A stretch of DNA of 58,137 bases from Flavobacterium sp. UBA5153 (GTDB taxonomy: Bacteria; Bacteroidota; Bacteroidia; Flavobacteriales; Flavobacteriaceae): positions 30,636 to 88,772 of the forward strand of contig DHXP01000067.1 in NCBI GenBank assembly GCA_002413745.1. Direction: 5' to 3'. A program made the position numbers and the translations under genes. Positions 16,238 to 23,437 of the stretch are shown here, piece by piece. Position 1 is the first letter of the stretch, and each line of letters begins with the position of its first letter. The notes below the pieces were generated by a model that worked only from the letters and a program-made list of their open reading frames with translations, did no database searches and was not told the DNA's origin.

Positions 16238-18628
16238 ATGAAAAGATCCATTAAAAAAGTTGCAGTAATCGGATCCGGAATTATGGGTTCGGGAATTGCT
16301 TGTCATTTTGCCAACATTGGGCTCGAAGTATTGCTTTTGGACATTGTTCCAAGAGAACTTACCGAAGCCGAAACCAAGAAAGGTCTAACTCTTGAAAGCA
16401 AAATAGTTCGCAACCGATTGGTCAACGAGCATTTCCAGAATGCCTTAAAATCGAAGCCCTCTCCTATTTATCACCCGAAATTTGCCAGTAGAATCACTAC
16501 TGGAAATACCACGGACGATTTGGCTAAAATTGCCAATGTCGATTGGATTATTGAGGTGGTTGTGGAAAGATTGGACATCAAAAAAATGGTGTTCGAACAA
16601 ATAGAAAAATACCGCAAACCCGGAACGTTGATTACCTCAAATACTTCCGGAATTCCAATTCATTTTATGAGCGAAGGACGAAGCGAAGATTTCCAAAAGC
16701 ACTTTTGCGGAACGCACTTTTTCAACCCAGCACGTTACCTAAAATTATTCGAAATCATTCCTGGCCCACAAACTTCAGCCGAAGTTTTGGACTTCCTCAC
16801 TATATATGGAGAGAAATTCTTGGGTAAAACTTCGGTTGTTGCCAAAGACACTCCAGCTTTCATTGGAAACAGAATTGGAATTTTTGGAATCCAGAGTCTA
16901 TTTCATTTGGTAAAAGAATTAGGATTAACCATCGAAGAAGTTGATAAATTAACAGGGCCAGTTATTGGAAGACCAAAATCGGCGACTTTCAGAACGGTCG
17001 ATGTGGTGGGATTGGATACTTTGGTACACGTTGCCAACGGAATTTATGAAAACTGCCCGAACGACGAAGCACACGAGCTATTCAAATTGCCGGATTTCAT
17101 CAACAAAATGATGGAAAACAATTGGCTCGGAAGCAAAACAGGTCAAGGTTTTTACAAAAAAGAAGGACGAGATATTCTGTCTTTGGACTTGGATACTTTG
17201 GAATATCGTGCAGCGAAAAAAGCTTCGTTTGCCACTTTGGAATTGACAAAAACCATTGACAAACCTATCAATCGCTTCAAGGTTTTGGTAAAAGGAAAAG
17301 ACAAAGCGGGCGAATTCTACAGAAAGAGTTTCGCCGGAATGTTTGCTTACGTTTCCAATAGAATTTCTGAAATCTCGGACGAATTATACAAAATCGACGA
17401 TGCGATGAAAGCAGGTTTCGGCTGGGAAAACGGGCCTTTCGAAATTTGGGATGCAATCGGCGTAGAAAAAGGAATCGAAATGATGAAAGCCGAAGGATTG
17501 GAACCAAATTCTTGGGTTAATGAAATGTTAGCTTCCGGAAATTCAAGTTTTTATACTATAAAAGAAGGAGCTACTTATTTCTACAATATCCCAAATAAAA
17601 CGCAGACTAAAGTTCCGGGACAAGATGCTTTTATCATCCTAAACAACATTCGCGAAAGCAAAAAAGTGTGGAGCAACAGCGGAGCCATTATCCAGGATTT
17701 GGGTAACGGGATTTTGAATTTAGAATTCCAATCGAAAATGAATACCATTGGTGGCGACGTTTTACAAGCCATCAACAAAGCCATTGATTTATCGGAAAAG
17801 GAATATCAAGGTTTGGTTATTGGAAACCAAGGAGTGAATTTCTCTGTTGGTGCCAATATTGGAATGATCTTTATGATGGCGGTCGAACAAGAATACGACG
17901 AATTAAATATGGCGATAAAAATGTTCCAAGACACGATGATGCGCGTACGTTATTCTGGAATTCCAGTAATCGTTGCGCCGCACGGAATGACTTTGGGAGG
18001 CGGTTGCGAAATGAGTATGCACGCCGATAAAGTGGTTGCTGCTGCGGAAACGTATATCGGTTTGGTCGAATTTGGAGTTGGTGTAATTCCAGGTGGAGGA
18101 GGTTCGAAAGAAATGACATTGAGAGCTTCGGATTTATTTCGCAAAAACGATGTGGAACTAAATGTTTTGCAGGAATATTTCTTGACTGTGGCTATGGCCA
18201 AAGTTTCGACTTCGGCTTATGAAGCCTTTGATTTAGGGGTTTTACAACACGGGAAAGATGTTGTCGTAGTCAACAAAGACCGTCAAATTGCCGAAGCCAA
18301 AAAATACGCCTTGTTAATGGCTGAAGCCGGTTACACCCAACCTATTCGCAGAAATGACGTAAAAGTTTTGGGAAAACAAGCTTTGGGAATGTTCTTGGTT
18401 GGAACTGACCAAATGGAAGCTGGAAAATACATCTCGGAACACGACAAAAAAATTGCTGATAAACTGGCTTATGTAATGGCTGGTGGCGATTTATCCGAAC
18501 CAACATTAGTAAGTGAGCAATATTTATTGGATATCGAAAGAGAAGCTTTCTTGTCTTTATGTACGGAGAGAAAAACATTGGAGAGAATTCAATTTATGTT
18601 AACCAAAGGGAAACCTCTAAGAAATTAG
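16238..18628 (+). CDS. fadN: 3-hydroxyacyl-CoA dehydrogenase / enoyl-CoA hydratase, FadN type
   Basis: A bifunctional beta-oxidation enzyme of 796 residues. The NAD-binding Rossmann domain is first (VIGSGIMGSGIACHFA, residues 11-26), then the HAD C-terminal domain (NRIGIFGIQ, about 210, and GFYKKEGRD, about 308). A crotonase domain follows at about 490-690, with GVNFSVGANIG, HGMTLGGGCEMS and VEFGVGVIPGGGGSKE. The order dehydrogenase then hydratase is that of Bacillus FadN (YusL), the reverse of E. coli FadB. It heads a fadN-fadA-fadE series after marR. Confidence 0.92.
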   Translation: MKRSIKKVAVIGSGIMGSGIACHFANIGLEVLLLDIVPRELTEAETKKGLTLESKIVRNRLVNEHFQNALKSKPSPIYHPKFASRITTGNTTDDLAKIANVDWIIEVVVERLDIKKMVFEQIEKYRKPGTLITSNTSGIPIHFMSEGRSEDFQKHFCGTHFFNPARYLKLFEIIPGPQTSAEVLDFLTIYGEKFLGKTSVVAKDTPAFIGNRIGIFGIQSLFHLVKELGLTIEEVDKLTGPVIGRPKSATFRTVDVVGLDTLVHVANGIYENCPNDEAHELFKLPDFINKMMENNWLGSKTGQGFYKKEGRDILSLDLDTLEYRAAKKASFATLELTKTIDKPINRFKVLVKGKDKAGEFYRKSFAGMFAYVSNRISEISDELYKIDDAMKAGFGWENGPFEIWDAIGVEKGIEMMKAEGLEPNSWVNEMLASGNSSFYTIKEGATYFYNIPNKTQTKVPGQDAFIILNNIRESKKVWSNSGAIIQDLGNGILNLEFQSKMNTIGGDVLQAINKAIDLSEKEYQGLVIGNQGVNFSVGANIGMIFMMAVEQEYDELNMAIKMFQDTMMRVRYSGIPVIVAPHGMTLGGGCEMSMHADKVVAAAETYIGLVEFGVGVIPGGGGSKEMTLRASDLFRKNDVELNVLQEYFLTVAMAKVSTSAYEAFDLGVLQHGKDVVVVNKDRQIAEAKKYALLMAEAGYTQPIRRNDVKVLGKQALGMFLVGTDQMEAGKYISEHDKKIADKLAYVMAGGDLSEPTLVSEQYLLDIEREAFLSLCTERKTLERIQFMLTKGKPLRN

Positions 18629-18694
18629 ATAATAGATAAAAGACGATAGACAAAATCTGTAATTCAAAAAGTCTATTATCTTAAAAATTAAAAC

Positions 18695-18768
18695 AAAGAC
18701 CTCATAGAGGTCAACTGTTTGTAGAACGATAATTAGACATCAATTTAGCTCCGTGGGAGCGACCTGTT
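18695..18768 (+). repeat. REP block upstream of the IS200-like transposase (direct copy 1)
   Basis: Two small hairpins: GACCTC-ATA-GAGGTC (18698-18712), followed by AACTGTTTGTAGAA, and GCTCC-GTG-GGAGC (18748-18760), followed by GACCTGT. The same arrangement recurs in direct orientation at 19379-19451 and inverted at 19234-19306. The transposase ATG is only 11 bases after the second hairpin. Confidence 0.85.
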
Positions 18769-18771
18769 TGT

Positions 18772-19233
18772 ATGGCAAATACCTATTCGCAAATTTATAT
18801 TCAAATTGTTTTTGCTGTAAGAGGAAGAGAAAACCTGATTACAAAAGAAAACCGTGAAGAATTGCATAAATTCATAGCTGGGATAATTAAAAATAGAGAA
18901 CAAAAGCTATTAGCCATTTTTGCAATGCCAGACCACGTTCATATTTTGGTTGGAATGAAACCAAATATTTCAATATCAGATTTGGTAAGAGACATAAAAG
19001 CAGGTTCGTCAAAATTTATTAATGACAGCAAATGGATTAATGGGAAATTTAATTGGCAGGAAGGATATGGAGCATTCTCCTATTCAAAAAGCAATATGGA
19101 TAATGTTATAAAATACATTCTAAATCAGGAAGAACACCACAAAAAAGAAACATTTAAAGATGAATATCATTCGTTTTTAGAAAAATTTGAAATTGAATAT
19201 GATGAGAAATATTTGTTTGAATGGATTGAATAA
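18772..19233 (+). mobile_element. IS200-like Y1 (REP-associated) transposase gene
   Basis: A single-domain HUH transposase of 153 residues. The HUH motif is in MPDHVHILVG near residues 61-70, and the catalytic tyrosine is in EGYGAFSYSKSN near 105-115. No TnpB/IscB accessory gene is present. Flanking hairpin blocks in both orientations are typical of REP-associated tyrosine transposases (RAYTs), which are domesticated or self-limited relatives of IS200. It lies between fadN and fadA on the same strand and has no evident ribosome site. The reading frame is intact. Confidence 0.88.
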
Positions 19234-19306
19234 CAAACAGGTCGCTCCTACGGAGCTTCTCAACAAATACGCAATTAATGCTACAAACAGTACGCCTCTA
19301 CGAGGC
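19234..19306 (-). repeat. REP block downstream of the transposase (inverted copy)
   Basis: ACAGGTCGCTCCTACGGAGC (19238-19257) and CTACAAACAG-TA-CGCCTC (19281-19298) are the reverse-complement counterparts of the two hairpins in the upstream block, beginning immediately after the transposase stop. A separate hairpin, ATTCTAAA...TTTTAGAAT, follows at about 19331-19352. Confidence 0.8.
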
Positions 19307-19378
19307 AATTAATAATAGAAATAAAATAACATTCTAAATGTATTTTTAGAATAAAAAAAATATAGTATTGTTTTAAAA

Positions 19379-19451
19379 AGACCTCGTAGAGGTCAACTGT
19401 TTGTAGAAAATATAATTTGAATATCAATTTAGCTCCATAGGAGCGACCTGT
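19379..19451 (+). repeat. REP block upstream of fadA (direct copy 2)
   Basis: GACCTC-GTA-GAGGTC, AACTGTTTGTAGAA, then GCTCC-ATA-GGAGC and GACCTGT, nearly identical to 18695-18768. It ends 24 bases before the fadA ATG. The transposase is therefore bracketed as direct block, gene, inverted block, direct block. Confidence 0.85.
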
Positions 19452-19475
19452 AAAATATCAAAATAATTAAAAAAT

Positions 19476-20657
19476 ATGAAAACAGCATACATAGTAAAAG
19501 CATACAGAACCGCCGTGGGAAAAGCACCGAAAGGCGTATTTAGATTTAAACGCACTGATGAATTGGCAGCCGAAACCATCCAGTTTATGATGAATGAATT
19601 GCCTGATTTCGACAAGAAACGCATCGACGACGTAATGGTGGGAAATGCAATGCCTGAAGCAGAGCAAGGATTAAATATTGGGCGATTGATTTCCCTAATG
19701 GGATTAAAAATCGAAGATGTCCCAGGTGTAACGGTCAATAGATATTGCGCTTCAGGATTAGAAACTATCGGGATGGCTACGGCCAAAATCCAGTCAGGAA
19801 TGGCCGATTGCATCATTGCAGGTGGTGCCGAAAGTATGAGTTTCATTCCAATGGGTGGTTACAAACCAACACCTGATTATGCAGTCGCAGCAGCCGGACA
19901 CGAAGATTATTATTGGGGAATGGGATTGACTGCTGAAGCTGTTGCCAAACAATATAACATCACAAGAGCTGATCAAGATGAATTTTCATTTCATTCGCAT
20001 AATAAAGCATTGAAAGCACAAGCCGAAGGTAAATTTGACAAACAGATTGTTCCAATTACCATCGAACAAACTTTCATTAATGAAAATGGCAAAAAAGAAA
20101 CCAAATCATATGTCGTAAATAAAGATGAAGGACCCAGAGCTGGAACTTCGGTAGAAGCATTAGCAGGATTAAGACCAGTTTTCGCTGCTGACGGAAGCGT
20201 GACTGCTGGAAATTCTTCACAAATGAGTGATGGCGCCGCTTTTGTTTTGATTATGAGCGAAGAAATGGTCAAAGAATTAAACCTCACTCCTATTGCACGT
20301 TTGGTAAATTTTGCTTCAGCAGGAGTTGAGCCAAGAATTATGGGAATTGGACCAGTAAAAGCCATTCCAAAAGCCTTGAAACAAGCCGGATTGCAATTAA
20401 AAGATATTGATTTAATCGAATTGAACGAAGCTTTTGCTTCACAATCATTGGCGGTAATTCGGGAATTAGGTTTGAACCCCGATATCGTGAATGTTAATGG
20501 TGGAGCGATTGCATTAGGACATCCTTTGGGTTGTACTGGTGCAAAATTGTCGGTTCAACTATTCGACGAAATGAAAAGACGGGGAAATAAATACGGAATT
20601 GTTTCAATGTGTGTGGGAACTGGACAGGGAAGTGCGGGGATTTACGAATTGCTTTAG
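19476..20657 (+). CDS. fadA: Acetyl-CoA C-acyltransferase (3-ketoacyl-CoA thiolase)
   Basis: A thiolase of 393 residues; it cleaves 3-ketoacyl-CoA to acetyl-CoA and a shortened acyl-CoA. Catalytic residues are visible: Cys91 in NRYCASG, His349 in GGAIALGHPLG and Cys379 in MCVGTGQG. Length and motifs are normal for the degradative family. It follows fadN but is separated from it by the REP-transposase insert, so it may now depend on read-through or on its own promoter; none of good quality was seen. Confidence 0.93.
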   Translation: MKTAYIVKAYRTAVGKAPKGVFRFKRTDELAAETIQFMMNELPDFDKKRIDDVMVGNAMPEAEQGLNIGRLISLMGLKIEDVPGVTVNRYCASGLETIGMATAKIQSGMADCIIAGGAESMSFIPMGGYKPTPDYAVAAAGHEDYYWGMGLTAEAVAKQYNITRADQDEFSFHSHNKALKAQAEGKFDKQIVPITIEQTFINENGKKETKSYVVNKDEGPRAGTSVEALAGLRPVFAADGSVTAGNSSQMSDGAAFVLIMSEEMVKELNLTPIARLVNFASAGVEPRIMGIGPVKAIPKALKQAGLQLKDIDLIELNEAFASQSLAVIRELGLNPDIVNVNGGAIALGHPLGCTGAKLSVQLFDEMKRRGNKYGIVSMCVGTGQGSAGIYELL

Positions 20658-20731
20658 AAGACGAAAAGATAATACATTTGAAAAAGACAAAGAGATAATA
20701 GATTTTTATCATTCAAACCTACTCTATCAAA

Positions 20732-20772
20732 TCAAAGTCTTTTATCTCTTCGTCTATCATCTATAATCTTTT
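20732..20772 (+). repeat. Direct repeat flank 1 of the four-helix-bundle gene
   Basis: An AT-rich leader containing ATCTCTTCGTCTATCATC then TATAATCTTTTA immediately precedes the gene at 20783. A near copy precedes fadE at 21178-21208. Upstream (20660-20710) the strand carries AAGAGATAATAGAT words that could pair with it. Confidence 0.6.
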
Positions 20773-20782
20773 AAAAAAACAT

Positions 20783-21148
20783 ATGAGCGAGTTCAAAAGA
20801 CACAATTTTAAGAAACTAAAAATTTGGCAAATGGGAATGGAAATAGCTAAACTAATTTTAGATCTTACGGATACTTATCCAAGTTCTGAAAAATTTGGTT
20901 TAAAAAGTCAAATGGATAGATGTTCTATTTCAATGCCTTCAAATATTGCAGAAGGTTCAAGTAGAACGGACAAATCCTTTAGTCATTTTCTAGATATATC
21001 GTTAGGGTCTTCTTTTGAATTACAAACACAACTTTTACTAGCAAATCACAGAAAATATATAACCGAAGAATACACCAATTTCATTGAAATAAAAATTGAA
21101 GAATTCCAAAAGGCAACTATGTCTTTTCAAAATACTCTAAATAAATAA
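20783..21148 (+). CDS. Four-helix bundle protein (23S rRNA intervening-sequence family)
   Basis: 121 residues. The sequence FKKLKIWQMGMEIAKLI, SEKFGLKSQMDRCSISMPS and NIAEGSS is the signature of the four-helix bundle family first seen in 23S rRNA intervening sequences (S23/IVP). Copies occur as stand-alone chromosomal genes in many Bacteroidetes; their cellular role is not established. It sits between fadA and fadE and is flanked by near-identical leader sequences, which suggests it was inserted into the operon. It has no metabolic link to its neighbours. Confidence 0.88.
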   Translation: MSEFKRHNFKKLKIWQMGMEIAKLILDLTDTYPSSEKFGLKSQMDRCSISMPSNIAEGSSRTDKSFSHFLDISLGSSFELQTQLLLANHRKYITEEYTNFIEIKIEEFQKATMSFQNTLNK

Positions 21149-21156
21149 TAATTTTC

Positions 21157-21208
21157 AAATCAAGGTAGGACGTCTATTATCTATTCGTCTATTATCTCTA
21201 ATCTTTAT
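21157..21208 (+). repeat. Direct repeat flank 2, leader of fadE
   Basis: CGTCTATTATCTATTCGTCT then ATTATCTCTAATCTTTA precedes the fadE ATG by a few bases and matches the leader at 20732-20772 with few changes. The words are also internally repetitive (CGTCTATTATCT twice). Confidence 0.6.
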
Positions 21209-21213
21209 AAAAA

Positions 21214-23004
21214 ATGAACGACAAAACTCGCGGTGGTCAATTCATCGTAAAAGAAACTAAATGCGAAGACGTCTTCACACCAGAAGATTTCAACGAAGAG
21301 CAAATAATGATGCGCGACTCGGTTAAGGAGTTTGTGGACAAAGAAATTTGGCCCAACAAAAGCCGTTTCGAGAAGAAGGATTATGCATTGACGGAAGAAA
21401 CAATGCGGAAAGCAGGTGATTTAGGTTTCCTAAGCGTATCAGTTCCTGAAGCTTATGGCGGAATGGGAATGGGATTTGTCAATACTGTTCTGGTTTGCGA
21501 TTATATTTCGGGAGCTACGGGATCCTTCTCGACCGCTTTTGGGGCGCATACCGGAATTGGGACAATGCCAATTACTTTGTACGGAACTGAAGAACAAAAA
21601 CAAAAATATGTGCCAAAATTGGCTTCTGGCGAATGGTTTGGTGCTTATTGTTTGACGGAACCGGATGCTGGATCCGATGCTAATTCAGGAAAAACAAAAG
21701 CAGTATTGTCTGATGATGGAAAATATTACAACATTACCGGAGGAAAAATGTGGATTTCTAATGCGGGATTTTGTTCCTTATTTATCGTTTTTGCACGTAT
21801 TGAAGACGACAAAAACATTACCGGTTTCATTGTAGAAAATGACCCAAGTAATGGAATTACAATGGGTGAAGAAGAACATAAATTGGGAATTCGGGCTTCT
21901 TCGACGCGTCAAGTTTTCTTTGCCGACACCAAAGTTCCCGTCGAAAACATGCTTTCCGAAAGAGGAAACGGTTTCAAAATTGCGATGAACGCCTTGAATG
22001 TGGGACGCATCAAATTGGCTGCCGCTTGTCTGGATGCACAACGTAGAGTTACTTCCGGAGCCGTAAAATATGCTAACGAAAGAGTACAGTTTAATACTCC
22101 AATTTCACAATTTGGCGCCATACGTTTGAAATTAGCCGAAATGGCAACTTCCTGTTATGCCGGCGAAAGTGCCACTTACAGAACTGCAAAAGATATCGAA
22201 GATAGAATTACGGTTCGTGAAGCTGAAGGTACATCACATCAAGAAGCCGAATTGAAAGGCGTGGAAGAATACGCCATAGAATGTTCAATTTTAAAAGTAG
22301 CCGTTTCTGAAGATATCCAAAATTGTGCCGATGAGGGAATTCAGATTTTTGGCGGAATGGGATTTTCTGAAGATACTCCAATGGAAAGTGCTTGGCGAGA
22401 TGCCAGAATCGCACGTATCTATGAAGGTACAAATGAAATCAACAGAATGCTTTCCGTTGGAATGTTAATCAAAAAAGCGTTTAAAGGTCACGTAGATTTA
22501 ATTGGTCCAGCAACTAAAGTTCAGGAAGAACTGATGGGAATTCCGTCCTTTGACACTCCAGATTATTCCGAATTATTTGCGGAAGAAAAAGAAATGATTG
22601 GCAAATTGAAAAAAGCATTCCTTATGGTTGCCGGTGGCGCTGTACAAAAATACGGCCCTGATTTAGATGCCCACCAACAATTGCTAATGGCATCGGCTGA
22701 TATATTAATCGAAATTTATATGGCTGAATCTACCATATTGAGAACCGAAAAATTGGCAAAAAAAGAAGGAGAAGATAAAGTACAAGAACAAATTGCAATG
22801 GCAAAATTGTACTTGTATAAAGCGGTTGACGTCGTTACCCAAAAAGGGAAAGAAAGCGTTATCTCCTTTGCCGAAGGCGATGAACAACGTATGATGTTGA
22901 TGGGCTTGCGCCGATTCACAAAATATACCAATATGCCAAATATTATTGGATTAAGAGAAATGATTACCACAAAATTAGTTACAGAAAACGAATACTGTTT
23001 CTAA
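21214..23004 (+). CDS. fadE: Acyl-CoA dehydrogenase (FadE type, about 600 residues)
   Basis: An FAD-dependent acyl-CoA dehydrogenase of 596 residues, the first oxidation of beta-oxidation. Motifs include YCLTEPDAGSDANSGKTKA (FAD/substrate region, about 147-165), GGKMWISNAGF, LGIRASSTRQVFF, IQIFGGMGFSEDTPMESAWRD and ARIARIYEGTNEINRM (about 405-420, the catalytic base region). The extra C-terminal helical domain of about 170 residues matches the Bacillus FadE/VLCAD-like class. A second copy of its last codons and terminator occurs 3.7 kb downstream (26623-26761). Confidence 0.93.
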   Translation: MNDKTRGGQFIVKETKCEDVFTPEDFNEEQIMMRDSVKEFVDKEIWPNKSRFEKKDYALTEETMRKAGDLGFLSVSVPEAYGGMGMGFVNTVLVCDYISGATGSFSTAFGAHTGIGTMPITLYGTEEQKQKYVPKLASGEWFGAYCLTEPDAGSDANSGKTKAVLSDDGKYYNITGGKMWISNAGFCSLFIVFARIEDDKNITGFIVENDPSNGITMGEEEHKLGIRASSTRQVFFADTKVPVENMLSERGNGFKIAMNALNVGRIKLAAACLDAQRRVTSGAVKYANERVQFNTPISQFGAIRLKLAEMATSCYAGESATYRTAKDIEDRITVREAEGTSHQEAELKGVEEYAIECSILKVAVSEDIQNCADEGIQIFGGMGFSEDTPMESAWRDARIARIYEGTNEINRMLSVGMLIKKAFKGHVDLIGPATKVQEELMGIPSFDTPDYSELFAEEKEMIGKLKKAFLMVAGGAVQKYGPDLDAHQQLLMASADILIEIYMAESTILRTEKLAKKEGEDKVQEQIAMAKLYLYKAVDVVTQKGKESVISFAEGDEQRMMLMGLRRFTKYTNMPNIIGLREMITTKLVTENEYCF

Positions 23005-23041
23005 TGTAAAGATAGTTTTAACTGATTTAATTTGTTGAAAA

Positions 23042-23078
23042 AAACCGCTGCTGTTGCCATAAACAGTGCGGTTTTTAT
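23042..23078 (+). terminator. Terminator of the fad block
   Basis: AACCGCTGCTGTT pairs with AACAGTGCGGTT (one bulge), then a T run, 38 bases after the fadE stop. The same terminator in diverged form is at 26725-26761. Confidence 0.85.
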
Positions 23079-23177
23079 TTTATGGGGTAGTATCAAAAAA
23101 CAAATATGTTGAATGGTAGCCTTTAAGAGATATTATACTTTTTTTGTATAGATTTTACTGGAATAAATGGCAGACCT

Positions 23178-23236
23178 GCATCACCCTGAGCGCGGTCGAA
23201 GGGCAACCGGCTTCAACTGCGCTCAGCCTGACATCA
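23178..23236. repeat. REP-like inverted repeat pair
   Basis: CACCCTGAGCGCGGTCGAAG (23182-23201) faces CTTCAACTGCGCTCAGCCTG (23211-23230), so the two halves can form a hairpin around GGCAACCGG. GCTCAG/GTCGAA words of this kind are common dispersed palindromes in bacterial intergenic DNA. It lies in the 433-base gap between fadE and the PAS kinase, which otherwise holds a terminator and a promoter. Confidence 0.75.
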
Positions 23237-23306
23237 AGAAATAATTACAGTGTTTTCAAAGATTAAACAGTATTAGTTTTAGGCTTAATTTAAAATAGTC
23301 CTGTAC

Positions 23307-23338
23307 TTTGAACTTCTGTCTTTAATTTGTTATATTTG
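23307..23338 (+). promoter_or_regulatory. Promoter of the PAS histidine kinase gene
   Basis: TTTG at 23307-23310 and TATATTTG at 23331-23338 are 20 bases apart. The leader to the GTG start is then about 95 bases, with no recognised riboswitch. Confidence 0.5.
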
Positions 23339-23437
23339 GATATATTAACCTCAAACTACGCCAAGCTGGCTGAAAGAAAACCTCCTAGCGACAGGACGAT
23401 ATGACTGATCGCATTTTTAATAAAAAAATGATACACT

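Noticed and set aside
18772-19233. Full IS605-type element with TnpB or guide RNA
   Set aside because: No TnpB/IscB-like gene and no conserved right-end guide structure is present; only the Y1 transposase and hairpin blocks are seen.
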